Of a DNA stretch of 64,000 bases, positions 29,208 through 47,330 are shown one piece after another. The position numbers and the translations under genes are program-made. Position 1 is the first letter of the stretch. Each line of letters begins with the position of its first letter. Origin of the DNA: Cichorium intybus (taxonomy: Eukaryota > Streptophyta > Magnoliopsida > Asterales > Asteraceae); NCBI GenBank assembly GCA_023525715.1, contig CM042012.1:46275941-46339940 (forward strand). The letters run 5' to 3'. The notes beneath the pieces were generated by a model that saw only the letters and a program-made list of their open reading frames with translations, had not been told where the DNA came from and did not search any database.

Positions 29208-29319
29208 TCTTCAATGTTCAAATTTGAGATGGAATACATATTTGTAGAGATTTTCTTAGTCTAAAGTTGAAGAACTTTTTGCGTGAGAATAGCTAGATCT
29301 TGTCATTGACAACGCCTAG

Positions 29320-30420
29320 TGATATTACATATTTTAGTCGTTGTTAAGCCCTATTCTTAGTGAAATTATATCATATATCTCGTGGCATTCTCACTTTTCG
29401 TGCCAGTACTTGTTTGGAAGAAAATAATGGAAACAGGGACCAAAAGCGTGCAAATTGGAGAAAGTTTGGAAAAGAAGATAAAATCAGGAAAACACGTACG
29501 CACGACGCGGAATCAAGAAGTCGCGACGCGGATTCAAGGCGGTGAACCAAATTCAAAGGCCGAAGGAAACGGGAGAAGATAAGTACGCGCGCCGCGGTTC
29601 ACTTAAATGCGCGGCGCGGCTGCGGGAAATTTCAACTATAAATAGAGGCATTTACAACCGAAACCCTGAGCAAAACCCTGGTGAAAAATCGACCGTAGAG
29701 GCTCTTTGACTCCAAGAATTCGTTTTCAGCAACTACCTTTTGGCATTTCAGGTTTTTATGTTTAATTTCTTTTAGTTTAATAGTTAGCATTAGTGGCTAG
29801 GGTTTGTGGGAGTGACACCCACTGACTTTGAGCATTTCATTTACTGTTTTCTAGTCATTGTTACTGTATTGGATGTTTGGAACCTGTTTTGGGTTATAAT
29901 AATCATTCGGTTACAAGTAATCTTTGTTTTTCGGTGTTTTGATACTTGATATTGGTTTTGAATGTTTGGATTGTGTTTGGATGTGTTTATGATCTTCTTT
30001 GGGACTGTTTTCCTTTGCTGATTTCAGTAGCCAACTAGGTTAGCTTTTAGGTTTGGACTTTAGCCAGTGACTGTCATTTGGATTTTTAGTTATTCGTTCA
30101 GTTCATACCTTGAATTGGTTTATGTTTGAATTGTTGAATGCCTTTGTTTACTTCTGAATTAGAGATGCACTTCTGATTTCAGAAAGTAACTAGGTTTGGG
30201 TTAGAGCTTAGCGTAGTCTATGCTTGTTTTGGAATTGTTTAGTTTAGAGTTCATGATTTTTACTGACAAGGGTTTGGAAATTAAAGTCCTCCGACTATAG
30301 CGTGACACTATAGTTGGTAATCTGTCATCTGGTCTGACCACGTAGCTCCTGCGGATCGACCCTGACTACCACTGTGCTAGTGTGTGTGTTAGGTTTTTCT
30401 TATTTTTGACCGCACGACGA
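29320..30420 (+). mobile_element. solo LTR, probably Ty3/gypsy
   Basis: A 1101-bp segment starting TGATATTACATATT and ending GCACGACGA, bounded by the perfect 5-bp repeat CCTAG (29315-29319 and 30421-30425). TATAAATAGAGG at about 29636 is a good retroelement TATA box. The 3' part 'cctgcggatcgaccctgact' resembles the U5 of plant gypsy (Athila-like) LTRs. No internal region or partner LTR is present, so it is scored as solo. The terminal GA in place of CA weakens the right border. Confidence 0.6.
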
Positions 30421-30425
30421 CCTAG

Positions 30426-31639
30426 GCGTGTCAGTCATGTAAAGTGCATTTGGAAACCTTTGTTCGTTCAAGATTAGGGCACAAAAACACATGTATTAAG
30501 AATACGCATAGCTTATTTATTTCACAACATTTGAAAGTCATGTAGGATGCAAATTTATCAAAATCCTTTATAGACGGTCATATTGATATTTTTGAACATT
30601 GTAAACAAGTTCAATGGTAAATCACACATACAAGAAACTTTAATGACTAAATATGTATATAGGGGAAAAGATCATTTCCCTTATAAGTTATTAACATTAT
30701 TAGACACATATATACACACTTCTGCACACTACAATACTTAAATTATTAGAGAATTATTGAACAATTATACCTTAGTAGGTGTCTTTCCCATCTCAAAAGC
30801 ATACTAGTTAATCTATTTTCACTACTACGTCATTTGGTTGTGCCACTCACGACAATATGCTACATTAACAAGTCATGATTCCCTTTATCTATTGTTCTTA
30901 TCTTGTACTACCAATGAAAACCAAAACATCCATTTCATTTCTTCATGAAACCACACAAATAGGCTTGTTTACTGAAACATAAATTTCCATTTCTTGAGTT
31001 AAGACGGCGGCTAACATATCATATACCCACCGGATTATGTATCTACCTATATCTGTATATCGGTTTGTGGTCATGTGTGGATTCACTAGAGGAAGTTCAA
31101 AATGTTGGGATAAATCCTCATCAGTGAAGAAAGTAGGAAATAGAACTAGAATACAGACCAACCCTCTTCACCATAAACCTTGCTCAAATGAAACAAAACG
31201 CACAACACCAAGCCTTCACCAGAACGCAAGTTCACACGCCAAAAGAAGAATGCTCATGTGAAACCTCACGTACTAGGTTAGTACGTCGGGAAAACACAAT
31301 CCCACCTCACCCAAACCTTGCCTCTGTCGACGGTCTCTAAACAAATAAATACTGTAAAGGAACATACTATATGTTTTCTATTGGAGAAAGCATACAATTT
31401 CTCTATCTATTTCTCTATCTAGAGACACCTCATGCTAACTAAACAACACCCGCTCCTCATCGTTAGACTTACAAGCTCACCATCGAATAGCTTCTTGATG
31501 AAAGCATAAACTTTTGGAATACGATAGCATAATAACAACACATCGGAAACAAAAACTAAAGATCTTATTCTAGCACATATCACAAAAATCATGCAACACT
31601 TTTGTAACTGTAAATGAAAGAGTGATCAATATATACATT
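30426..31639. other. intergenic, no gene recognised
   Basis: Short frames on both strands at 30943-31261 overlap each other and show no known domain. No repeat structure was identified. Confidence 0.4.
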
Positions 31640-32133
31640 TTAATTGCAGATTTGATCTTGCTAGGATGTCTAGAGCCCAAAGTAGAACTCCTCTAATGAA
31701 ATCGCACCCAAGACAACGATTTAGCACCTGTTGATGAAGTATAAACATTTTCTTGAAGTTTTAGCATGTTATCCTTCGTGTATTTGAAGAAATCAGCCGT
31801 ATACCGAGGGTGGGAGGGAAATGGACGAATATTATAGTTTCTTGAATCATTTACAACTTAAATCTAGAGTTGTATTTATAGTGCATCTCATCCCTATCTC
31901 CTCCCTTGTGGACAAACTGTTGATATTTTCACTTTAGTCATTTATCCTATTTTAGTTTCTAATTAATCTACCATTACTTTGATATATTAATAAACTTAAC
32001 TCCTCAAGTTTATTTTTCAATCTATTTTGGCTAAATATTCTCTTGCATGTAACCCAAAAGGACCCTACTATTTATAGTAATATTACCAACTTGTTATGAC
32101 CATGTATATATAACCAATAGTCTCCCCTTGCAC
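31640..32133 (-). mobile_element. 3' LTR and polypurine tract of a broken copia element
   Basis: On the minus strand a polypurine tract GTGCAAGGGGAGA (32121-32133) is followed by TGGTTATATATACATGG, a likely LTR start near 32116. A TATA box (ACTATAAATACA, about 31868-31879) fits a retroelement promoter. The LTR's distal border is not defined. It lies in the correct place and orientation downstream of the pol remnant at 32995-34160. Confidence 0.45.
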
Positions 32134-32994
32134 TTGTCATAACAATTGTATGGTCTAATATTCCCTAACCTAGTAAGGTTTATGCCATCATAGACAAATG
32201 TCGTATTCATCTAATGAAACAGTCCTTAGGCAAGTGATCAAATATTCATTTGTTTTACAAGATATCCATATGAATGTCTGACAAGGAATATCGTCGGTCT
32301 CAAACATTCAATATTATGTTTCCCGATAGAGATTTGAGATGACCACAACAAATTGCACTATTGATTCTATATCAATTCAATTTGAGTACGACCGTACATT
32401 TGCTGTCAGCACCAAATCAACAAGGGGCCAGAGATATAACTTCTCTTCTTAGGACAAAAGGAACAAATAAAATTTGACTACACTGATTTCGCCTACTCAT
32501 CATATCATGCCTGGACATTCCCTTTATGGTTGTCGGTTACTGACAACGTTGTAGAAAACCAAGGCACAATAGACTGCATGACTAAGAATCAATGCATCTC
32601 TGCTTAAAGAATATATGATATTACCATCTTAGAATTACTCGTGACATATCCCACGAAGTAACCTCTAAGTATACGTTACTCAATACTTAATCCCTATCAA
32701 GTACACATGGGAATTAGCACATCTCTATGCTATGTCCATCTCTATAGACAATCCACCAATTCCTCATGTCAGCCTTGAATCAATACTTCTAAAAGTATGA
32801 CCGACTGTGGATTGTTTGAATAACAATTGGTTTATTCGGGAAGTCAATAAAACATGCAAAATTGGAACATAATGATAAACTAATGAAATGACTGCATTTG
32901 TGCATATATTAAGTTCTCTACAAAATAATATTCAAATAAGATATATAGAGTTTTATATTGCTTAAGTCCCAATACAAATCAAACTAAACTAAAA

Positions 32995-34160
32995 TACACT
33001 CAAACAAGCTCACTATCAAATCTAATCCATATAGACCTAGTATGTGAATCATGCTTGGCCTGGGATAATGGTTTAGTGAACGAATCGACAAGATTATCTT
33101 CTGATATAACTCTACCGATCGTGATGTCTCTATCTGCAACGAGCCTTCGAATATAATGGTACTTCTGGAGTATATGCCTTGTGCGCTTGTGAGCTTCGGG
33201 TTCTTCCGCCAAGGTGACTGCACCCTTATTCTCACGGAAGATCTCAATCGGACCATCAACGCTAGGAACAACACCGAGATCCTTGATGAACTTCTTGATC
33301 CACATGACTTCCTTTATAGCTTCATTAACTGCAATATACCCAGCCTCCGTTGTCGAATCGGCTACTGTTTCTTGCTTGGTACCCCTCCAAGTTACTGCAC
33401 TACCATTTAGTAATAACACGAAACCTGACTGTGAATATGAGTCGTCTTTGTCGGTTTGGAAACTAGCACCACTGTATCCACTTACAGTGAATTCTTCCAT
33501 GCCCCCATAGACCAAGAACACTTATTTTGTCCTCCGAAGATACTTAAGAATGTTATTGACTGCGGTCCAATGATTTTCACCAGGATTGGCCTGATAACGG
33601 CTCGTCATGCTCAAGGCACAAGAGACATCAGACCTTGTACATAACATGACATACATGAGCGATCCCACTACCAAAGCATATGGGACTCGACTCATTCTTT
33701 CTAGTTCATCACTAGAACTAGGACATTGGTCTCTACTCAATGACACACCATACCATATAGGCACGAATCCTTTCTTAGGTTACTGCATCTTGAATCTCTT
33801 CAAGATTTTGTCTATGTATGTGCTCTGGCTTAAACCAATGAGTCGCCTAGATCTATCTCTATAGATCTTTATACCAAATATGTATGTTGCTTCTCCCAAG
33901 TCTTTCCTAGAGAACAATCCACAAGCCAAGTTTTAACACTTTGCAACATTGGGATATTGTTTCCTATAAGTAGTATGTCATCAACATACAACACAAGGAA
34001 GACAACAACACTCCCACTAACTCTGACATATACACATGGCTCATCTTCACTTCTTGAAAATCCAAACTCTTTAACTTTCTCATTGAAGCATAGAATCCAG
34101 CTACGAGATACTTGTTTGAGTCTATAAATGAGTCTAATTTTCTCTATTAACTTTTTAATA
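32995..34160 (-). pseudogene. Ty1/copia reverse transcriptase/RNase H remnant
   Basis: On the minus strand the RT active-site region reads FLVLYVDDILLIGNN near 33985-34010. It is followed, after frameshifts and stops, by RT C-terminal motifs VPYALVVGSLMYVMLCTRSD and HWTAVNNILKYLRR (33522-33764). RNase H follows (33000-33521) with GYSGASFQTDKDD, SGFVLLLNGSAVTW, TTEAGYIA and HKRTRHI. The upstream gag, protease, integrase and most of RT are missing. The element is 5'-truncated and frameshifted, hence dead. Confidence 0.85.
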
Positions 34161-34228
34161 CATACAATTTATTTTTAAAAGTGTACGACACTATGAGCGT
34201 CGACATTGTATTATTGAGCTCTTCTTTA

Positions 34229-34265
<37 letters not shown>

Positions 34266-34601
34266 TTATTTCTTCCAAAACTAAAAGGAAAAGAACATAA
34301 AAAAATTTATAATGATCACATACCTCTATTAGAAAATGGCTAGAGTTTTAGAAGAGCATTTTTCATGTCTTCTAAGAGAATAGAACATACATTTTTAGAT
34401 TTGTAGTTTTCGAAAATGTTAGTGGTTAGTAGGGGTGTGCACCAAACCGCACAAACAGCATAAACCGCCCACACCGCACCACACCGTACTGCATAATGCG
34501 GTTTTGAAACTCCGTGGTGCGGTTTGCGGTTCGTAATTTTAGTAAACCGCACTATGCGGTTTGCGGTTTATAGTCACAAAACTGCGGTTCAAACCGCACC
34601 G

Positions 34602-35152
<551 letters not shown>

Positions 35153-36142
35153 GGAATTTACCGACTTCTAAAACCGCATAAACCGTACAAACCGCCCGCA
35201 CCAAACCGCACCGCATAATGCGGTTTAGGACCTATATGATGCAGTCTGCGGTTTCCAAAAAACTCAAACCGCATATGCTGTGCGGTCTGCGGTTTTGCCT
35301 ATAAACCGCACCGCACCGCGCACACCCCTAGTGATTAGGGTTTATATAAGCCCATTAGGGTTTAGGTTTGGCCAATATACCATTTTGTATATTATTTATA
35401 TGGGGTTAAACCCTCAATATTATTATCAAGCAATCATATATTATAACATGGTATTAGAGCTCTAGGTTAAAACCCTACTGCTGACCACAACCCCTGCTGC
35501 CGACCCTACCTCCGACGACTTTAGGTCGTCGGAGGTGCCTTCAATATTTTCCCTTTCTTCTTTATTCTCATAAATAATAATACAACCGACGACACCAAAC
35601 CAAAGCTCCATCATCGGCTTCTTTTACTGTCTCGTCTGCTTCGGCCCCTCTCCTTGGATGGTCTCATTTTCTCCAAACATTATTTGTCGGGCAGCCTCTG
35701 ATTTCAGTCGTCTCTCTCTCTCTCTCTCCCTCTATCAACACTGTAGTCGTTGATCTCGTCGACATTGGCTCTATCTGCCGCAACTCGAGCCCTTTCTCTT
35801 TGATAGCTGGCTTTCTCCGGACTCCTTTGCTGTCGGTTTGATGATCGCTGACACGAGTCTCTCTTCTTCTTCTTCAAGGGAACCGCCTCTGACCGCCGCT
35901 CATCCTCTCTTCTTCTCCGACGAGCTGTCTTTGTTAGCCGCCATCGTCAGAGCTCTGCCACCGCCGTTGCCGCTATTTTTCAATTATTTTTTGTTTATTT
36001 TCCAATTTAATCGTTTCCTCCCAATCAAACTGCGGGAGGATGTTAATGATTAGCGTTAATAACCATTAAGGTTTATGTTTGCCAAAAGTCCATTTTATAT
36101 CAATATTATTATTATCAATCAATCCTATATTATAACGGAAAC

Positions 36143-37027
36143 AACAAACATTTTACGAACAAAACGTACATAGAGGAGACCAAAAACGTAAAAAGTGCTT
36201 TAGGAAATAAAAAGGTAGCACCTAAAAGTACTTTTTGACTAAGAAACTAGTGAAATACGTCTAAAACAAACGAGAACAAAAGTATCCTACTTTTCACTTG
36301 TTTACTTTGGTCCTTTGACTTAGTTCCAAGTCACACAATTGGTCCTTCTACTACTGTAAGTCACAGTAGACCTACATGATCTAAATTGTAACACAATAAT
36401 AATCGGATTTGTTAAACACTTTAAAATAGTTTGTCATCACTTCAAAGATCATATCATGGTAATCAAACACAAAAAAAAAAAAAAAACAGCCCACCAAAAA
36501 GGTGGGAATTTCCAAGTTCCAACAATATAGATACACATTTAGACACGTTCCTAATTTAACATGCATTTTATTTTTCTTAGGTTTTCGAAAAGGGTTGCAC
36601 AGCGAACATACGACGTGTGTATATATATGCATGTTTGCTGACCAATAATAGTTATAACCACCAATCGGTGATAATATACAGTAATAATAAAGAATATACA
36701 AAAAGCCAACATATTAAGAATCATAATTCTCAAGTCTAAATGGTGATGCTTTGCACCTGTCCGGTTTAAAATTTGGATTTTATACACCATAACGACCTTT
36801 TTTGAACACCTATACTCTTGAATTTTTGTGGTTTCATGTCAGACTTCGTGTAATATTTCACAATCTTAAATTTTTCTCAGCAATATTATCTAATTGTATC
36901 ACTTTTTTTTCCCTATTTGTGTTCTTACCTGGGAGGACAAGAAAGGTGTTGACCAATGACAGAGTGACAAATGGAAGTTTGTTTCATTTGCTAACCTGGT
37001 GAAAGGACAAGTATCTGCTTCCTGTAT
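36143..37027. other. intergenic / 3' flank of the dehydrogenase gene
   Basis: No gene recognised. The region adjoining 37028 will include the 3' untranslated part of the minus-strand dehydrogenase gene. The short frames on both strands show no known domain. Confidence 0.4.
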
Positions 37028-40719
<3,692 letters not shown>

Positions 40720-41167
40720 TGTTACCGTGTAACTGCACTTTATCCCCTCCACGCATTCCACATTCACCTAAGTTGTTTTCAGAACCTTTTAAACCCCACG
40801 TTTCCGGATTCCAGTTTCTGATTTCGAATTAAAACGGAATTAGTTTTACTTTTAATTTTATGCCCCTGTAGTTAACATGAACTACAAGCTCCGTCCTTAT
40901 TTATAAACTTACAATTTGTGCCCTGCAACAAATTCATTTTGTTTTTTTGACCCGAATAACAAATTCCCCTCCCTAAATCGGTTTTCTTACCTACGTTCTT
41001 CTTTCCTATGTTCCCCTTATTTCGATATTTCTTTAGATTGGGGGGTTACACTGAATAGCGATGGAACAGAACAAGTGAGCTATATAATTAGTTCATATCA
41101 GAACCGTTCAATACTCTTTCATCTTCCCCTTGAGTTGCCAATTTATGCTTTGGATATTCCTAGATAG
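40720..41167. other. 5' flank of the dehydrogenase gene and left edge of the exon-like array
   Basis: Holds the 5' untranslated and promoter region of the minus-strand dehydrogenase gene. No convincing TATA box was picked. To the right, 40920-41167 contains a frame without recognised domains that leads into the repeated exon-like units. Confidence 0.4.
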
Positions 41168-42221
41168 AGTAGATTTTTAGTAACGAAAACTATCAGCAAG
41201 AACAATAAGATGATGAACTACTGACGGTAATTTCTTAACAAATACTTTGCTGCAAATTTTAATCCTCAAACAGAGTTACCGCAATTTTGTTTTTATTTTT
41301 TTGGATTTCATTTCCCTAAAACTAAAATGATAATGCAACAGGTTAGCTACGAAAACTATGTCTAAGAAGATGAAGTTGAAGGAAAAACGATAATATTAGC
41401 ATATATGTATATTCTTTCCTTTATTTTAGCCTTTATGTAGAGGATATATTGTTATCATGTCTTATCTTGTGTGATAAAAACCGTATTTGGTTTATCTTTT
41501 GAATTAATCAGAAACCCTAAAACAGCTTCAGCCAATAACCGTGTTATTTTTCATAGTATTAGTCTATTAGAGGTCGTTTGATTAGCCAAATTAAGGACTA
41601 AGGCCACCATGAGCAATCCAGGTGGCTCTACCACCGAAACACCTCCAATTTTATCGTTTGACCCAAACTCCATTTACTATAGTCACCCTAATGATTATCC
41701 TCAACAAATGCATGTTAAAGAGTGCCTCAATGATGGCAACTAAGCTGATTGTCATAAGAGATGAAATATTTCCTCTTTGGTAAAAACAGAGTGAGTTTCG
41801 TTGACAGCACCATCAAGCAACTGACAACAACTTCAAAATGACAACGCAATGATGTCATTATCAAATGTTGGCTCACCACAACCATGTAAAAAGACACACG
41901 AAACAATATGAAGTCTACGATGATAACTAAGGAGACCTGGGACCTCGAAGAAAGATTTTTAAAAGAGAGTGCATCCTGAGCCTATGAATTAAAATAGGAA
42001 TTAACGATGATAAGGAAAGATAACTTGTCGGTGTCAACTTACTCCACGGAATTAAGAGGGATTTAGGATGAAATCTAAGAGGTTTCTCCTATTCCAAGAT
42101 GTTAGTGTGGCAAAGACATCTATGTTCTAAAAGACTCATTGAATCCAAGGAGAAAAAGCAAGTTTATAAGTTTCTCATAGGGTTGGACGATACCTTTGAA
42201 CAATCAAGACTTAAATTCTAA

Positions 42222-43797
42222 GGTGCTGTTTGTTTTTTAAGAGGTAAAAGGTCTGCAGTCTGCGGACCACATCTGCATACATCTGTAGAAGAAGAGGTGG
42301 ACCAAATATCTGCAGTCTGCAAAAAGAAGACTGTTTGTTTTTTAAAGTCTGTAGACTGTAAAATAAACTGAAATTTAAATAAACTTATTTTTTAAACATA
42401 AGACTTTTCAACAAAATTTAAACGATTCTAGTTTTAGAACATTGAAATATAAATCATACAACCACAATAACAATTTTTTTTATAAGTATTAATTCCATAT
42501 TTTGCATTAATTGCTCTTCAATTTCATCACGTAAAATACATTCGGTCTCATAATACAAAAAGCATCGCATGTACAAAAGGAAGTTTCCTTAGAAAGTACA
42601 ATGCATAACTTGATAAAATTTTCAAAGTACAATTTCTTATGAGTAAATCTGAAAATCCAGCCCATGCATAGATTCACCATTATGCAGGTATTGTACTCCA
42701 CAACCCTTATGCAGCAACTGGAAAGAAGAATTTATGGTGAAAGTTATGGGAAAGTAATATAATATGAAATTACAATGACATGAGCAAACTATCGTACTTA
42801 TTGTATTGTACTCCACAACCCTTATGCAGCAACTGGAAAGAAGAATTTATGGTGAAAGTTCTGGGAGAGTAATATAATATGAAATCACAATGACATGAGC
42901 AAACTATCGTACTTATTGTTTTAACAGACACACAATGCACCTAGCTATAAAAAGTATATAAGCATTATTGCATTAGGATCTAAATTTATACCAAATAACT
43001 AAAATAAGTGGAGCACGAAGCTGAAAAAATTAGGCAATTGATGACAAATCAAAACACAACTGTGATGTTATTAAAATAACTCACTACAATGAATCATAGT
43101 TAACTGTTTTGCTATACGGCCAAACCAAAAACGATAAGAAGCAATTAAATTAATTTTATACTAACCTAAAAAGTATTCATGTTGCACAACTCGCAACAAC
43201 CTATAATCAATTAGAAAAACAAAACCACGATTAGTTGTTGGATAGCAAAATCTCTCAACTAGAAAGTGACGAATAAAAAGAATAACATCAACATTAAAAT
43301 CCCAAAAGCAAAATCCACAAATCGGAAAACAAGAAGCAGCCACAAATCGGGAATCAATAAACAGCCACAAATCGGGAACAAGATAACAGAAACGTACCTT
43401 CGTGGAGTGGAGGCAACCGGTCAGACATTGGAGGAAGGAAGCAGCGACGAAGTGGTGGCGATCGACTATGCACCCGGAGACAGCAGCGGCGCCGGAAGAA
43501 GGAGAAGCAGCGGCGGCGCGCCGGAGGGAGGAGGGAGGAGGAGGACGCAGTCGCGTAACGGGAACGGGAGGGAGGGAGAAGTTTAGCGTGTTCTTTTTTT
43601 AGGGCACAAAGTTTTTTTTTTATGAAGAGGTCAAAAGAGGCAGTTCCACCACTTCTAGCAAAAGAGGACGCGCAGACTTTTTAAGGTCTGCGGGCTGCGA
43701 AAAAACAAACGGTCTATTAAGAAAAACGTCTGCGCGTGTCTGCACACCTGCAGACAAAAGAGCTTAGAAGTACTTTTTAGAAAAAACAAACAGCCCC
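42222..43797. mobile_element. non-autonomous PIF/Harbinger-like element
   Basis: A 1576-bp element with ends GGTGCTGTTTGTTTTTT and (other strand) GGGGCTGTTTGTTTTTT, flanked by TAA on both sides (42219-42221 and 43798-43800). Subterminal zones carry 'gtctgcagtctgcgg' repeats in both orientations. It contains a tandem duplication of about 114 bp (units near 42690 and 42804). GC-rich frames at 43266-43602 are low-complexity with no transposase motif. It is inserted in the gag region of the decayed copia. Confidence 0.8.
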
Positions 43798-45609
43798 TAA
43801 GTACCAACTCATCACCCATGTTGGGAAGTATGTACCATTTTTGTCGCCAAAGATGAACAACAATGCAACACATTGGCTACGAGAAAAGAGAGCATTGAGA
43901 CTGTTGCATATCAAACACATATTCTGTTTAATTTAGACATAAGTAGTATTGAAAGAAGGGCCAACAACTAAAAAGCCTTAAATGCAAACACTGTGGAAAT
44001 AGCAGACATACTATCGCGGGTTTCTTTGAGAAACTCGGGTATCCCGATTGGTGGGATAAACAAATAGTAAAAATCAACACAAGAGCAAAGAAAGGCAGTG
44101 AAGCCGAAACACAAGGTAGCTAATGTTGAGTTGTAGTCAAGCCTGGCACCATGTCTTAGTTTGGAGCAATATGAAAGGCTGATGGAACAACTAGTTGAGA
44201 TGTCGGAACCTGAGGTTAACATGGATGGTAAGATCAATTTTGACAAACCTAAGGTAATTGATTCGGGAGCCACCAAACATATTGCATGCCATGACTCGGT
44301 TCCATGACTCGGTTCCATCGAGTCTCAGAGATTCAAAAGATGGAATACATGTCAGTATACCAAATGGAGATAACATTCTAGTCCAAGGAATTGAGAGTGC
44401 CCGTCTAGCCAATAATATGAAAATTAATGCCGTCTTATACATTCTTGATTTTAAAAGCAATCTTCTGTCAGTAAGTAAAATTACTAAGGAACTCAATTGT
44501 TTCATGACTTTATTCTTGGAATTATGTTTTATACATGACTTACACTCGAGGAAACTATTAGAATGTGGAGATATAATAATGGTTTATACAACATGGAAAG
44601 AACGAGCAAGGGAATTGTGGCCATGGCATTCAAAAGTGTTTATGTTGTGTGGCATAAAAGATTATGTCACATTTCCAATATAAATTTCGAACATTAATTC
44701 CATATGAAACATAGTTAGCATTGAGATTTATGATTCTTATATATGTGTAAAACATATCCAACTTCCTTTTATTGATAGTTCTATCAAAATTTCTTTTTAT
44801 GTCGATTATGATATTCGCCCGGGGACATCACTATTAGAAGCTCACTATTTTTCTAATCATTGTTGATGATTTTCGTCGACCAACTTAGGTTTATTTGATT
44901 AAAAACAAATATGATGTTAGCACCTGTTTAGTGGCCTTTTGCAATATAGTCAACGCTCTTTTTGAAAAGAAATCAAAAGAACTAGATTTGTTAATGGTGG
45001 TGAATTTGCCTCAAACCATATGGTGAACTTCTATGAAGACAATGGGATTGTCTTTGAGATCTTGTGTGTACCCCTTAGAAAAACGGGGACGTGAAACGAA
45101 AACATAAACATTTTCTCTAGATTACAAGTGTATCGAGATTCAATCCCAATCTAAATTTTTTTTTTAAGAATAATATGTGTTAACAACCACCTACATTATG
45201 AAAATACTTCCCTCTAAAGTTATTGGTAACAAAGCTCTGTACAATCCTTCTTGGTCACAAGCCCTAATATGACTACATGTGAGTATTTTGTTGCTTGGTA
45301 TATGTCAAAGGAAATAAAGTTTGGAAGGATAAGTTTGAAGAAAGAGGGAGACCTTGCATAATACAAAGACAAAAGGGGTATCGAGCGTTCAACTTAAAAG
45401 AAAAGAAAGTGTTGCGTCAAGGGATGTAATATTTGTTGAATGCAAATTTCCCCATTAAGAGCAAAAATTATCAGAAAATGAGAAGAACGTAGTTGAGCAA
45501 TCTGATATGGGCTAGACAGAGTTACAACCCAATTTGTCTGACCTCGTTGAGCTAGACCAGCTGAAGCCTACTGGATTCAGGTAGAAGATGAGTATAACAA
45601 CACAATTGG

Positions 45610-46111
45610 AAGGGTTGTAAACAAACCGAACGTTCAACAAACCGTCGATGGAAAGTTTGTTTATGTTCATTTATTTAATAAATGAACGAACATAAACACA
45701 AATTCTCGTTTGTCTAGTTAAACGAACGAACATAGACAATGGTCTTGTTCATTCAATTATGTTCGTGAACGTTCGCTTATGTTGTTTTTTTATGTTCTTT
45801 TATATTTGTTCATTTAAGTTCCTTTTATGTTCATATATTTTCAATTCTGTTTGATTACATTACAATATTATATGTTTTTTTATGTTCATATATGTTTAAT
45901 TGTGTTTGTTTATCTTTATTCGTTTAAGTTCGTTTAGCGTGTTCACGAGCATAAACAAAGGAACATGAACAATATAAATTGTTAAACGAATGAACATGAA
46001 CAAGAAAACTCATTCATTTATCCGTTTATGTCCGTTCATTTGTTTGACTAACTTAAACGAACAAACATGAACAAGCCATTGTTCGTGCTCGTTTGGTTCG
46101 TTACAACCCTA
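45610..46111. mobile_element. hAT-type element filled with GTTCGTTTA repeats (copy D)
   Basis: A 502-bp element closely related to 21509-22035 along its whole length. Ends are AAGGGTTGTAAACAAACCG and (other strand) TTAGGGTTGTAACGAACC. It is flanked by ACAATTGG/ACAGTTGG (45602-45609 and 46112-46119, one mismatch). Inserted in the decayed copia near the integrase-RT junction. Confidence 0.8.
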
Positions 46112-46770
46112 ACAGTTGGATTTCTTGGGCCAAACGAACCGAGCCCCACAATAAGAATTGAATAGCTTAACAGTCCTGATATGAATCTAAACACTACCAC
46201 CAACCGTGAACCAAGTAAGAAAGAATGACCTAAACATGTTCAAGCCAAGACACAAAAAATACAACAAATATAAAGTCCATTTGCCACCTTCCATAGACCA
46301 TTCTCTCCCCAATGTCTCTCCAACAACCTTGGCTCATTTTGTATCTTATAACAAATTTACTAACAAATACAAAGCTTTTTTTATGATCATCTCCTCACAA
46401 TATGAGCCCAAACATTTTTCGCAAGCTATCAAGAATCCAAATTGGAGGGACATTATGCAAAGGAGATCACGACTCTTGAAAATAATAATACTTGGACGTT
46501 GACCAATTTGCCTCCCTAGAAGAAAGCCATTGATTCAAAATGGGGTTGCAAGATCAAACATAAATCATTGGGAGAAGTGGAACTCTATAAAGCAAGGCTT
46601 GATACAAAAGGTGACACTTACATATCAACACTTATATATGTTTTTGGACATCCTCACTAATAGTGTCTTACAAGGATGGCACCCTAGTACCTTCCCGATG
46701 GAGCAAAATCTTCGGCTTGAAGACTCTGATAAACCCTCACTAGTAGACATTGGTAAATATCAACGCCTCT

Positions 46771-47330
46771 TAGGATGACTCCTCTAATTGCAATTCACAC
46801 ACCCTTACATAACACTTTAAGTCTATACTATTTGGCAATTCGTCTCCACACCAAGGCAATAACACTTCGATGCTACTCTTTGAGTATTATGATACCTCCA
46901 AACAAAACTAGGTTAAGGGACTTTCTTAATTTCTAGTTATGGGGGATTTAACCTTGATAACTTTTTGCAATTTGGACTACCATAGTCAGTGAACTCTTGT
47001 GGCTGTGATGGCTCTTTATTGACCTTGATGCACCACAATCAAGTCCTACTATGCTCTATTGTTAGGATGACTCTTGTACTTGTAATTCGCACACCCTTAC
47101 ATAACACTTTAAGTCAATTACTATTTGTCAACACTTGGATGCTACTCTTTGAGTATTATGATACCTCAAAACAAAACTAGGTTAAGGGACTTTCTTTCCA
47201 GTTATGGGGGATTTAACCTTGAAAGCATTTTCAAATTTGGACTACCATAGTCGGTGAACTCTTGTGGTTGTGATGGCTCTTTATTGGCGTTGATGCACCA
47301 CAATCAAGTCCTACTATGCTCTATTGTGAT
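46771..47330 (+). repeat. tandem duplication inside the decayed copia (about 292 bp unit)
   Basis: The segment beginning 'taggatgact' at 46771 recurs at 47063 with small deletions. It includes 'cgcacacccttacataac', 'gttatgggggatttaacctt' and 'tgtgatggctctttattg'. It duplicates part of the RT/RNase H region after the element had started to decay. Confidence 0.85.
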
